Below, one piece after another: positions 23,330-31,240 of a stretch of 64,000 nt of DNA. This DNA is from Streptomyces sp. RPT161 (GTDB lineage Bacteria > Actinomycetota > Actinomycetes > Streptomycetales > Streptomycetaceae), in NCBI RefSeq assembly GCF_027533845.1, contig NZ_JAPZVN010000023.1:1-64000 (forward strand). Direction: 5' to 3'. Position 1 is the first letter of the stretch. Each line of letters opens with the position of its first letter. The notes under the pieces were generated by a model. It was not told the origin of the DNA and ran no database searches. It was given only the letters and a program-made list of their open reading frames with translations. The position numbers were made by a program, and so were the translations under genes.

Positions 23330-25720
23330 TCACGACTGCTCCGGAGAGACCGAACCGGCAGTCAGAAGAGCCCCCTCGGCCAACGCCACCAGCCAGCCCT
23401 GCTCGCACCCGTACCGGAGCGCCGCCGTCCACAGCGAGTCCGTCGCCCCGGACGCCCGGTACTTGTCGCGGTCGCTCGTCGCCACGCATGCCCGGTTGAC
23501 GTCACGAAGCGGGATCTCGCCGCCCTTGCGGGTGAGGTAGCGGTGAGCGCGCTTGGCGACGTTCACCACAGACGGGTGCACGCCGTTCATGACCTCGTAC
23601 ACCGCCGCCTGGGACTCCACGGCCGTCAGGACGGCCTCCGCCCGACGGGCGTCCTGCTCGGCCTGCATGCGCCGCCTGGCGGTTTCCTGGACGCTGTCGC
23701 GGACCTTCCTGGACGTCTGCCACATCACGGCGGCCCTGTCCCAGTCGTCCGACGTGATGGTGGTGCGCCCGTGCAGCAGGGCGAGCAGCGCGGCGCACTT
23801 CACGCGCCACAGAGGCTCGTGCGTGTCCAGCGGGAACTCGCTGCCGCGGCCGAAGGAGATCTCCAGCGCGAGTTCGTCGAGTTCCTGCGTGACGTGAGCG
23901 GGTACCGGGATGACGGTGTTTCGGAGGGAGGCCACCCAGTTGGTGACGGGGATGTCTTGGCCGTTCCTGGTGGTGATGGTGACCGGCCCGGTCGTGGCCG
24001 GGCGTTCCTTCGGGGTGTCGGGGCCGAGTGTCGCGTGAGCCCAGGCGAGGCGCTGCGGCAGGCCGATGGATCCCATCTCCAGCAGCTTCGCTGCGGGTTC
24101 CTCTTGTACGCCGAGCGACATGGACAGCGTGTAGGCGCCCTTGGGCAGGGCGCGGCGCCGCTCGACCTCGGCGTTGGAGGTGCCCTGCCGTTCGCTCATC
24201 CACGCTTTGCACAGGACGCCGTTGAGGGTGGCTGCGGCGGACATCTGCGCCATGGCGTCGAGGACGCTGCCCTCGGTGGCGAGGGCGTAGCCGCGGGTTC
24301 TCTTCTGCACGAGGATCTTCTTCTTCCCGTCGACGTCGTCGGGGTCGATGTCGAGGTCGAGGTAGGCGGCGATCAGGCCCTGCCCGGTGGAGATGTCGAT
24401 GTAGGCAAGATCGATGTTCGGGAAGGGCGTCAGCTCCTCGGCGGTGTTCTCGGCCTGGCCCTTGCCGCTGCCGGAGGGTCCGAACAGTCCGCAGTACCAG
24501 CAGAGCGTGGCGGGCTGGTGAATGCCGTTGTCGACGCGGACTGTGGGGTCTGCCATGGCTGCGGTGCGAGCGAGGACAGCGTGGAGGACGGCGTCGGGGG
24601 AGGTGCGGCGGGCTCGGGCCATCTGCCGGATCTGGCCGAGCGTGGGTGTGGCGTTCCAAAAGGTGGCGGGGAGCCGGTCTGCGGGCTCGGCGGGCGCCTC
24701 GTCTGAGTCCTCCGGCGGTTCGTCTTGCGGCCCGTCCCCGGGCCATGCGACGAGGGCCATGAGGCTGGCGGCGTCGTCACGGCGGGAAGCCGGTGGCCAC
24801 GGATGCCGCGGCTGCGCCATGCCCGCTTTCAGCCCTGACTCGATCGTCGGCCGCGCCCGGCCTTCCGGGTGGTTTCCCGCAAGCGCCGCGGACAGCAGAG
24901 CCTCGCGGGCTTCGGCCTCGCTGAGCGCGCCCGCGCCAACGAGCGTCCCCACGTTGAAGGCGGCCGTGTTGATCGTGTTGTTCTGCTCGCCGTCGGCTGC
25001 GCCCGTGATGGCGTCGCATTCGGCCTGAAGTGCCTTGCGGGTGTACGAGTCGATGTTTTCCGACCGGATGGGGATCGACGTCGCTGGGGCCGCGGGCCGG
25101 GGAGGGGCGGGCCGTAGGCGGTCGAGGAGCCATGCAGGGGCCTGCGTGGGATGGGCGTCGTCCTTCACGGTGTACGGGCCTTTGACGGACACTGACGGCG
25201 GCGCGACGACCTGACCGCCGTCCGCGCGGATGTCCAGTCCGGGGCCGAGCTTGCCCGCGCTGTTCTTCGGGTTGAAGCCGGGCCACGCGAAATAGCGGTG
25301 CTGTCCGCCAGATCCGGTCTCGACCGTCCAGGTTTTCGGGAGTGGGCCGTGTTCAGCCTCAAGCGCGCGGAGGCTGTCCAGGCCGCCGCTGTCGGGGTCG
25401 ATGTCGAGGACGAAGATGCCGGAGGCTTCACCGGTGGCGATGCCGATGTTCGCGTTCGGCTCGTTGCGCCACCAGCCGGCGATGACCGCCCAATCGGTGC
25501 TGGCTTCCTCGGTCCAGCTGTTGTACCGCGGGTGTTTGCCGCCCTGCCTGTAGTCGTGATCGGCGACGGCTTTCGGGTTCCCGCAGGAGCACCGGCCGTC
25601 GATCACGTACCGAAGCGGGAGGACGCGCCAGTCTCGCGCCGCGTACTGCTGCGCAGCGACGATCATGCGCGGTTTCGCCGCCGTGCGGTCCACGGCCACA
25701 GGGGCGGTGTTGTCGCTCAC
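23330..25720 (-). CDS. Bifunctional primase-polymerase/helicase replication protein (RepPP-like)
   Basis: A 796-residue replication protein starting at a GTG that overlaps the previous stop (GTGA). The N-terminal prim-pol domain (about residues 15-200) has CSCGNP, the motif FVLDIDPDSGG with catalytic acidic residues, and SGGQHRYF. A linker leads to a P-loop domain of DUF3987/helicase type with Walker A LFGPSGSGKGQ at about 408-420, and a C-terminal helical region. Prim-pol proteins are one of the known replication initiators of actinomycete ICEs and phages. The iteron-like array immediately downstream supports an initiator role. The 74-residue reading-frame extension upstream overlaps the next gene and is not used. 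Confidence 0.88.
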   Translation of the reverse strand: MSDNTAPVAVDRTAAKPRMIVAAQQYAARDWRVLPLRYVIDGRCSCGNPKAVADHDYRQGGKHPRYNSWTEEASTDWAVIAGWWRNEPNANIGIATGEASGIFVLDIDPDSGGLDSLRALEAEHGPLPKTWTVETGSGGQHRYFAWPGFNPKNSAGKLGPGLDIRADGGQVVAPPSVSVKGPYTVKDDAHPTQAPAWLLDRLRPAPPRPAAPATSIPIRSENIDSYTRKALQAECDAITGAADGEQNNTINTAAFNVGTLVGAGALSEAEAREALLSAALAGNHPEGRARPTIESGLKAGMAQPRHPWPPASRRDDAASLMALVAWPGDGPQDEPPEDSDEAPAEPADRLPATFWNATPTLGQIRQMARARRTSPDAVLHAVLARTAAMADPTVRVDNGIHQPATLCWYCGLFGPSGSGKGQAENTAEELTPFPNIDLAYIDISTGQGLIAAYLDLDIDPDDVDGKKKILVQKRTRGYALATEGSVLDAMAQMSAAATLNGVLCKAWMSERQGTSNAEVERRRALPKGAYTLSMSLGVQEEPAAKLLEMGSIGLPQRLAWAHATLGPDTPKERPATTGPVTITTRNGQDIPVTNWVASLRNTVIPVPAHVTQELDELALEISFGRGSEFPLDTHEPLWRVKCAALLALLHGRTTITSDDWDRAAVMWQTSRKVRDSVQETARRRMQAEQDARRAEAVLTAVESQAAVYEVMNGVHPSVVNVAKRAHRYLTRKGGEIPLRDVNRACVATSDRDKYRASGATDSLWTAALRYGCEQGWLVALAEGALLTAGSVSPEQS

Positions 25721-26103
25721 TCGGGGTTCTCCGTGCCGTTCTGGGCCGCGATGACGTCGTCGGCGAGGAAGGTGATGGCGGTGCACCAGCGGCGGGCGCA
25801 GGCGCGGATGCTGCGGGCGGAGGGCTGTTCCCGCAGGTGGGCCTCGATGGCGTCGAGCGCGAGCTGGCGGCGGGCTCGTTCTCGGCGGAGTTGGGCGAGT
25901 ACGGCCTCGCGGCGCGCCTGGGGGTCCGCCTGCTCCGCACACACGGCGGTGTTGGTGTTCACGTGCGTGTTCCTGTTCGCGATGGCGAGGGGGAGGGTGC
26001 CCGGCCGAATGGCCGCACCTCGCGACTCAGGTGGGGTGGGGGTGCCGCCGCCCCTGCGGGCGGTTGAGCGGTTCGGGGCGGCGGCGGTTTTCATCGGGGT
26101 CAC
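25717..26103 (-). CDS. Hypothetical protein upstream of the primase gene
   Basis: A 128-residue product with overlaps at both ends: GTG 26103 within the previous stop (GTGA) and its own TGA within the primase start. ATG 26094 is an alternative. The N-terminal half is Arg/Pro/Gly-rich and likely disordered. The C-terminal half is helical (REAVLAQLRRERARRQLALD, then RACARRWCTAITFLADDVIA). The two Cys near residue 107 could be metal ligands but are isolated. No family. Confidence 0.55.
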   Translation of the reverse strand: MTPMKTAAAPNRSTARRGGGTPTPPESRGAAIRPGTLPLAIANRNTHVNTNTAVCAEQADPQARREAVLAQLRRERARRQLALDAIEAHLREQPSARSIRACARRWCTAITFLADDVIAAQNGTENPE

Positions 26104-26501
26104 TCGGCCCCTTCGTCTTCGGCGCGTTCGCGTCGGACCAGCTCGACATACGCCTGCAGCAGGTCGTTGAAGCACTGCCGCTGCTGGTGTTCGTCGAGCT
26201 GCGACCAGGCTTTGAGGCCGATGGTCACGGGCAGGTCGCCGGGGTGCTGCTGCTCCATCTGCAGGACAGCGGCGTACAGCGGGGATGCCTGCTCGTACCC
26301 GGCGACGATGTCGTCGAACGCCGCCTCGGGGTCTGCGAGGGCGCATTCGTGGCGGAGCCGGAGGGAGCGCACCTGGGCTTGGCCGAGTTCGCTGCTGGCG
26401 TCGACCGTGACCGACCGCCACTTGCACCAGCGGCAGGTGACCTGCACCAGGTGCAGCCGTTCGGCGCTGACCGGTTCGACGAGGGTGGACTGCCAGGTCA
26501 C
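26100..26501 (-). CDS. Hypothetical protein sharing a domain with its neighbour
   Basis: A 133-residue protein. The N-terminus has CRWCKWRSVTVDA, a possible half zinc site. The C-terminal 55 residues (MEQQHPGDLPVTIGLKAWSQ and then a helix ending YVELVRRER) line up with the central part of the next upstream product, which has MQRQHPEGFDVVRVGEHAWQ and a helix ending MRVYEQER. The two genes thus share a duplicated domain in different contexts. Function unknown. Confidence 0.6.
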   Translation of the reverse strand: MTWQSTLVEPVSAERLHLVQVTCRWCKWRSVTVDASSELGQAQVRSLRLRHECALADPEAAFDDIVAGYEQASPLYAAVLQMEQQHPGDLPVTIGLKAWSQLDEHQQRQCFNDLLQAYVELVRRERAEDEGAE

Positions 26502-26956
26502 TGGTCACCGCCCTGATCGCCTTTGGCCATGGCGAGGCGGTGGCGCAGCAGGTCGAGTTCGTTGAGCACGTTCTGCAGGCAGCTCGCCAGGACACCGTTC
26601 GCGACCGCGTCCGGGTCGGTGACGTTGATACCGATCAGGGCTTCCTGCAGCCAGTGCTCATCGTCGGCTTCGAGGTACGTCTTGCCCTCGTCTGCCGCGG
26701 CGTTGAGCTGCTCCAGGCGCTCCTGTTCGTACACGCGCATGTAGAACGCGATGAACAACTCCGGGAGCGCGCGGGCCCGCTGGATCGGTGTGAGCTGCTG
26801 CCAGGCGTGCTCACCGACGCGGACGACGTCGAACCCTTCCGGGTGCTGGCGCTGCATCTCGGCACGCGACTCCTGGAATTGCGCGTACCAGTTGCCGGAG
26901 CTGCTGGCGAGTTCCCGGACGGCCAGGTCGAACTTCTTCTGCTCGTCGTCGGTCAT
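26498..26956 (-). CDS. Hypothetical acidic helical protein
   Basis: A 152-residue protein starting at ATG 26956 behind AGGAGG. It carries the shared HP...AWQQL domain at about residues 35-80, then an acidic segment (AAADEGKTYLEADDEHWLQE) and a C-terminal helix (ASCLQNVLNELDLLRHRLAM) suited to oligomerisation. It belongs to the overlapping operon running from the excisionase-like gene to the primase. Confidence 0.6.
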   Translation of the reverse strand: MTDDEQKKFDLAVRELASSSGNWYAQFQESRAEMQRQHPEGFDVVRVGEHAWQQLTPIQRARALPELFIAFYMRVYEQERLEQLNAAADEGKTYLEADDEHWLQEALIGINVTDPDAVANGVLASCLQNVLNELDLLRHRLAMAKGDQGGDQ

Positions 26957-27426
26957 CGGGTCACCTCCTGGTGGAGGGGTCCGGCGAGGTACCCGTTGGC
27001 AGCGAGGGCCTTCGCGTACTGGTCCGGGGTCTCGTACCTGACGGTGTTCACCGGCTGGGCGGCTTCCTGCCACTCGTCGGCGTTCCATGTCTCGCAGGTC
27101 ACCGGGTCCCACACCCGGCGGTCGGGGAGGATTAGCCAGGCGTGGCCGCGGTGGCATTCGAGGACTTCGCCGGTCGAGCGTTCGACGGGGTAGGCGTCGC
27201 CGTGGACGAGCACGCTGCCCTCGGGCAAGGTGCGGTCGATGGCGTACACGAGTGCGGCGATCTCGTAGCAGCGCCGGTAGCGGGTACGGAGCCGTCCGGT
27301 GCCGAAGGTCTCCCGACGCTCGGTACGGATGCGCTGCCGCAGTGCGCGGTCGAGATCGGCGTGCAGGCTGGCCGGGCGGCCGGGGCGCTGGGCCTCGGCC
27401 GTCGCGGCGGTGGTCTGGTCGGTCAC
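26953..27426 (-). CDS. Hypothetical protein of the replication operon
   Basis: A 157-residue product beginning at GTG 27426, overlapping the previous stop. A basic helical N-terminus (LHADLDRALRQRIRTERRET) precedes a region (CYEIAALVYAIDRTLPEGSV, HGDAYPVERSTGEVLECHRG, HAWLILPDRRVWDPVTCETW) whose Cys, His and Asp spacing recalls small transglutaminase/NlpC-like folds. That resemblance is only by eye. No assigned function. Confidence 0.55.
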   Translation of the reverse strand: MTDQTTAATAEAQRPGRPASLHADLDRALRQRIRTERRETFGTGRLRTRYRRCYEIAALVYAIDRTLPEGSVLVHGDAYPVERSTGEVLECHRGHAWLILPDRRVWDPVTCETWNADEWQEAAQPVNTVRYETPDQYAKALAANGYLAGPLHQEVTR

Positions 27427-27872
27427 GCCTGGCTCCGCTGGTATTCGATGCGGGCGGCGGGCATGACGCGTTCCAGCGCGCACCGGTGGAAGATCGCCTG
27501 GTGCATGAACGCTGCGGCGACGTCGGCGAAATCGGGGCCAGCGTCCAGGAGCAGGTCGCGGATGGCCTCGACCTTGCGGGCAGTTGCGGCGTTCTCCAGG
27601 CAGCGCTGGACGAACGCGAGCGCCTCGATCGGGTCGTAGTCGGAGGTGACGACCAGCCGGAACGCGTGCTTCTTGTCACCACCGAACATGCAGTTGCTGC
27701 CACCGTCTTCCGCGGGGTGGTGGCGTTCGACGAATCGGATGTCGTGGTCCGTGCAGAAGGCCCTCAGTGCCTCGACGGCAAGATCGTTCCAGTCCTTACG
27801 GGCGGGCGACGGAACAGTTGCGTCGAGGTCCCGCGTCACGGGCTCGGGGAAGGTGATCGTCATCGCGCTCAT
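27423..27872 (-). CDS. Hypothetical protein of the replication operon
   Basis: A 149-residue soluble protein. It has a central segment with ERHHPAEDGGSNCMFGGDKK and FRLVVTSDYDPIEALAFVQR, followed by two helices (RKVEAIRDLLLDAGPDFADV, AFMHQAIFHRCALERVM). No membrane or signal segment, and no recognised family. It overlaps both neighbours by four bases, so it is part of one polycistronic unit. Confidence 0.55.
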   Translation of the reverse strand: MSAMTITFPEPVTRDLDATVPSPARKDWNDLAVEALRAFCTDHDIRFVERHHPAEDGGSNCMFGGDKKHAFRLVVTSDYDPIEALAFVQRCLENAATARKVEAIRDLLLDAGPDFADVAAAFMHQAIFHRCALERVMPAARIEYQRSQA

Positions 27873-28279
27873 GCGGTCCGCCCGGGGTAGTGGTGGGCGG
27901 CCTCGGTGGCGATGGTGGCGTCGTACTGGTCGGCGATCGCGTCCAGGCGGGTCAGGTGCTGCCGCACCTTCGCCAGGTAGGCGCGCAGCTCGTCGCCCGA
28001 GTCGTAGGTGACCCAGTCGTCACCGCCGGCGTCGAACACGAGCTTGGTGAGGCCGATCTCGTCGTCGTAGCTGAGCTGGGCCTGCAGTACCTGGTGCGGG
28101 ATCGGCCTGTCGCCGGTCGAGGACGAGTCGATGCTGAGGATCGCGCTGGTGCAGCCGAACGTGTGGCCCGGGGCCCGTACACACCAGTCGTTGATCTGGC
28201 AGCGGATGGGCTGGAGGACGGGGAGGTGACGCGCGGCCGGGGCAGTGGCGGCGCTGATTGCTGGTGCCGTACCCTTCAT
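27869..28279 (-). CDS. DUF6907-like protein
   Basis: A 136-residue protein starting at ATG 28279 behind GAGAGG. The arrangement INDWCVRAPGHTFGC followed by strands (LQAQLSYDDEIGLTKLVFDA) and the helix ELRAYLAKVRQHLTRLDAIA resembles the DUF6907 family that is common in Streptomyces mobile elements (WC...H motif, then a short alpha/beta domain). Function of that family is not known to me; the assignment is by pattern only. Confidence 0.55.
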   Translation of the reverse strand: MKGTAPAISAATAPAARHLPVLQPIRCQINDWCVRAPGHTFGCTSAILSIDSSSTGDRPIPHQVLQAQLSYDDEIGLTKLVFDAGGDDWVTYDSGDELRAYLAKVRQHLTRLDAIADQYDATIATEAAHHYPGRTA

Positions 28280-28392
28280 GTTGAACCTCTCAATCTCTGC
28301 ACCCGTGGCTTTGCTGGTCCGGTGGGTGCGGGGTGAACGGTTGGATGGCGAGCGGCCTCGGTGGTGTGGTGACCCCGGGGCCTTCGCCGTTT

Positions 28393-28545
28393 TCAGGCGG
28401 CGGTGCGCTTCTGGGCTGCGGACTCGGGCCGGAGGAGGATGCGAAGCCGGTCGCGCTGCTCCGCGGTGAGCGGCGCCTCTTCGGCGTGCTGCGCGGCCAG
28501 GGCGCGGGCGTAGGCGCGGATGCGCTGACGCTCTTCTTCGGTCAC
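28393..28545 (-). CDS. 50-residue charged helical peptide
   Basis: A GTG start at 28545 overlaps the stop of the excisionase-like gene (GTGA). The product is one or two amphipathic helices (TEEERQRIRAYARALAAQHA, LTAEQRDRLRILLRPESAAQ). Small proteins like this often follow xis-type genes in Streptomyces elements. No family is recognised. A gap of about 110 bases with GC-rich inverted sequence follows before the DUF6907-like gene. Confidence 0.5.
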   Translation of the reverse strand: MTEEERQRIRAYARALAAQHAEEAPLTAEQRDRLRILLRPESAAQKRTAA

Positions 28546-28805
28546 GCCGCCGCGCCGATCGTCTGGGCGTCGAGGTACGACTCCAGTTCGGACCACCGGG
28601 CTTTCAGGTGCCGCCCCACCTTGATGAGGCGGGGGCCGCCACCGCGGGAAGACCAGCGGTAGACGGTCCCGAGCGGAACCCCGAGGTAGTCAGCGATCTC
28701 TTTCGCGTCGGCTAGGGGCTGCCGCGCGCACTGGCACGTTGGGCACACATCCCCGACCTGTGGCGCCGCTGCAAGGGCGACCTGCGGGATGGAAAGAGCA
28801 AGCAT
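28542..28805 (-). CDS. xis: Excisionase-like helix-turn-helix protein
   Basis: An 87-residue protein with a MerR/excisionase-type winged helix at about residues 32-78 (ADAKEIADYLGVPLGTVYRW, wing GGGPRLIKVGRHLKARW). The N-terminal 30 residues hold a CPTCQC cluster. AGGAAG stands five bases before ATG 28805. It heads the leftward operon, diverges from the HTH regulator and is one gene away from the serine integrase. It is the best candidate for the recombination directionality factor, or a regulator of the replication operon. Confidence 0.7.
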   Translation of the reverse strand: MLALSIPQVALAAAPQVGDVCPTCQCARQPLADAKEIADYLGVPLGTVYRWSSRGGGPRLIKVGRHLKARWSELESYLDAQTIGAAA

Positions 28806-28954
28806 GTCGCTTCCTATCTAGACGAAGAGTGCGACAGAGGAAGCTTGGCACGATTGCGCGCTACTACGCAACTATCAAGAACTCTCCTTCTTTTTAAGAA
28901 GCAGACGCGGGGGTTAGCTTGTCTGGTGAGTCAGAGAATGGCTACGGTGCTTAC
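28806..28954. promoter_or_regulatory. Divergent control region with two inverted repeats
   Basis: An AT-rich region between the excisionase-like gene and the HTH regulator. TTGCG (28854-28858) and CGCAA (28867-28871) form one inverted repeat; CTTCTT and AAGAAG around TTT (28887-28901) form a second. These are probable operators of the HTH regulator controlling both directions. On the minus strand TTGATA lies in a plausible -35 position for the operon. Confidence 0.5.
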
Positions 28955-29725
28955 ATGGAAGAAGCCGAGGGCACCGCAGCGTCTGTGCAAGCCACGCGCC
29001 GAGTGAACGACGTCGACGAGACGGGCAAGACGGTCGCCGCGAACGTCCGGCGGCTACGAACAAGCCTCGGACTCACCACTCAGCAGCTCGCGGAGCTCCT
29101 CGATCACGTCGGCCGCCCGATCATCGCCAACGCAATCACCAAGATTGAGCAAGGTCGACGCCGAGTGAACGTCGATGACTTGACGGCGCTGTCCGTTGCC
29201 CTCGGAGTAACGCCGAACGCGCTCCTGCTACCCGCCAACTTGAGCGAGACTCACCAGCCAACCGGCGCGATCGCTCCTGCGGCCAGCTCAGAGCTGTGGA
29301 GGTGGGCGTGCGGGGAGGCGACACTGCCCACGTCGGCGGACCCGGCGCTTAACGCCGGTCGCGAGGCTGGCGAGCTGACAGCGGAGGCCAGGGAGAACTA
29401 CGAGGCCCGCTTCCGACGTGAAGCCGCCCCCCACTCACTTCAGCCCCTGGCCTACCTTCGCCAAAAGGATCAAGTCATCCGGGCAGTCGACCCGATGCTG
29501 AAGCTGATTGAAACCGTTCCGACGGCTACCGCCCAGGTGGCGCATGTAGCCGAGATCAACGCTCGCATTTGGACGAAGCTTGCGGAGCGCGTCAGGGCAC
29601 TCGCAGACGACGTCGATATGAACAGGTTCACGCCGAACGCGGAAGCTCTGCGGGCCCTTGCTGACGACTTGGCTGCCTTCCAAACGGAGAACAGCGAGTC
29701 CTCCGTCGAACAGCAGGGCCAGTAG
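28955..29725 (+). CDS. XRE-family HTH regulator of the element
   Basis: A 256-residue protein, the only rightward gene of this block. An XRE helix-turn-helix spans about residues 25-95 (LGLTTQQLAELLDHVGRPII, then ITKIEQGRRRVNVDDLTALS). The C-terminal region is helical and acidic (MLKLIETVPTATAQVAHVAE). ATG 28955 is taken; an in-frame TTG at 28919 would add 12 residues and has no clear ribosome site. It lies between the excisionase-like gene (divergent) and the serine integrase (convergent), the normal position of an element repressor. It probably binds the inverted repeats at 28,854-28,901. Confidence 0.8.
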   Translation: MEEAEGTAASVQATRRVNDVDETGKTVAANVRRLRTSLGLTTQQLAELLDHVGRPIIANAITKIEQGRRRVNVDDLTALSVALGVTPNALLLPANLSETHQPTGAIAPAASSELWRWACGEATLPTSADPALNAGREAGELTAEARENYEARFRREAAPHSLQPLAYLRQKDQVIRAVDPMLKLIETVPTATAQVAHVAEINARIWTKLAERVRALADDVDMNRFTPNAEALRALADDLAAFQTENSESSVEQQGQ

Positions 29726-29736
29726 CCGCGGCTCCC

Positions 29737-31224
29737 CTACCCCTGGTCGCGCTTCTTGGGTTCGATCCTCACGGTGGCCTCGTCGAACGGACGCCGACCG
29801 GCCTTGCCACGCAGGATCGTGACGGTGACGAGCACGTCGAGCGCGGCCCGCTTGCGGTCGAGTGGCAGGTCATACCAGGTCGCTGACGGGTCCTCGGCGG
29901 TGATGACGTCGGCAAGGACCCGCGCACGCTGAGGGTGCGCCATCTTCGCCTCGACCTCCGCGATCCGCTCCCGCAGACGCCTGGACGCCTCGCGGAACTC
30001 GCGGGGCTCGGCGTCGTCGTCCTCGGCGAACTCGGCGGCGAGAGCGTCCAACCGGCCCCGTAGGGCGAGCGCCTGGGCGCGCAGCTCGCCGATGTTCGGC
30101 TGGTCGTCGTCGACCAGCAACTCGACTGCGTCCGGACGGGCCAGGCGGCCGGTCACGTACTCCTCGACCATGAAGTCGATCGGCTCGGCAAGTCGGGCAA
30201 GATGCTTGGAGTCACGGCACCGGTAGATGCGCTCCATCTCGCTCTCGCGGCCCTTCGTCTTGGACTTGCCGCGGTAGGCCGAGGTGACGGTGGTTCCGTC
30301 ATCACAGATGCCGCACAGGGCGATGCCGGACAGCAGCCAGCGGCGCGCCGGGCCGGGGCTGGTCTTACGGCCCTCGTCGAGCAGGACGGCCTTGGCGGCC
30401 CGCCAGGTGTCCTCACTGACGATCGCGGGCCAGACGCCCGGGTACAGGTCGCCGTGGTACTCGCGCAGCCCGGCGTAGTGCTCGTTCAGGAGCATGCCGC
30501 GGACACTGTTGTGTGACCATGCCTTGCCGTTGCGGTTCGGGATGTTCCGCTCGTTCAGGCCGCGGGCGATTCCGGAGACACTGGCGCCGGCCAGGAGCTG
30601 GTTGAAGGCCGCTTTGACCTCGCGGGCCTCATCCGGGACGACCTTGGTCATGTCGTAGACCGGCACTTCGATCTCCTGCCCGGTCTTCTGATCGAGCTTC
30701 TTCTTCGTGCCCGTCTGTACGCCGTAGCCGAAGCAGCGGGGGCCGCCCGGCGCCTTGCCCTGTTCAACGCGCTGCCGCATGGCTCGCTGCTCCCTCTCGC
30801 TCTTCTGCTCGACTTCGTGCGTATCGACCTCGCCCAGCAGGCCCGCCAGGAGACGCCCGGCAGCGGTGGTGAGGTCCAACTCGGGGCCCTTGGCGCACAG
30901 GACGCTGACACCGTGCTTGCGCAACTTCTCGATACCTTCTGCGCGTTCGCGGCGGTTGCGCCACAATCGGCCGAGCATCCACACGATGATGACGTCGACC
31001 TCGCCTCGTTCGACCGCTTCCATCAGCGCGGCGTAGCCGGGGCGCTTGCCGCCCTTGGTCGCGCTCAGGTCGTTGTCGACGTACCGGTGGGCGTCGTCTA
31101 CGGGGATGCCGCGGGCGGTCGCGAGGGCATTGTTGTCCTCGCCCTGGCGTTGGACGCCCAGCTCTTCGCCGGTTCTGTCCTTGCTGATGCGCGTATAGAT
31201 GGCGCCCTTGCGAAACCGAGTCAC
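29737..31224 (-). CDS. int: Large serine recombinase (integrase)
   Basis: A 495-residue large serine recombinase. The catalytic domain (about residues 6-150) has AIYTRISKDR with the nucleophilic Ser at about 14. The recombinase domain runs about 165-275, a zinc-ribbon-like part has GIALCGICDDGTTVTSAYRG, and a coiled-coil region is present in the last 130 residues. GTG 31224 is chosen because the longer frame continues into the chromosomal gene. The start codon lies within about 15 bases of the attachment junction. In the catalytic domain the usual DRLxR reads LGRLWRN, with Gly at the Asp position. It catalyses integration into the radical SAM gene. Confidence 0.92.
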   Translation of the reverse strand: MTRFRKGAIYTRISKDRTGEELGVQRQGEDNNALATARGIPVDDAHRYVDNDLSATKGGKRPGYAALMEAVERGEVDVIIVWMLGRLWRNRRERAEGIEKLRKHGVSVLCAKGPELDLTTAAGRLLAGLLGEVDTHEVEQKSEREQRAMRQRVEQGKAPGGPRCFGYGVQTGTKKKLDQKTGQEIEVPVYDMTKVVPDEAREVKAAFNQLLAGASVSGIARGLNERNIPNRNGKAWSHNSVRGMLLNEHYAGLREYHGDLYPGVWPAIVSEDTWRAAKAVLLDEGRKTSPGPARRWLLSGIALCGICDDGTTVTSAYRGKSKTKGRESEMERIYRCRDSKHLARLAEPIDFMVEEYVTGRLARPDAVELLVDDDQPNIGELRAQALALRGRLDALAAEFAEDDDAEPREFREASRRLRERIAEVEAKMAHPQRARVLADVITAEDPSATWYDLPLDRKRAALDVLVTVTILRGKAGRRPFDEATVRIEPKKRDQG

Positions 31225-31240
31225 AGAGTGCAGTATAGAT
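31225..31240. other. Right attachment junction (attR-like) in the radical SAM gene
   Basis: Sequence homologous to radical SAM genes begins at about 31,240 (TGC GTC TAC TGC, the cysteine motif), while the integrase start codon ends at 31,224. The crossover therefore lies between these points or just inside the gene homology. The matching left site is outside the window, so the exact core dinucleotide cannot be read. Confidence 0.65.

Larger units (their letters stand above)
1..31240. mobile_element. Integrative and conjugative element (AICE-like), right part; left end outside window
   Basis: Position 1 to the junction near 31,235 is read as one integrated element. It carries a TraB/FtsK translocase with DUF2637 and SpdB-like partners, a primase-polymerase replication protein, excisionase-like HTH proteins and a serine integrase whose start codon lies at the right boundary. 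Beyond the boundary a chromosomal radical SAM gene lacks its 5' part, as expected for insertion. The left block reads rightward and the right block leftward, meeting at 15,324. A tyrosine integrase in the middle leaves open that two elements are nested or merged. This set matches actinomycete ICEs of the prim-pol replication type; the left attachment site and the 5' half of the target gene should lie left of the window. Confidence 0.75.
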
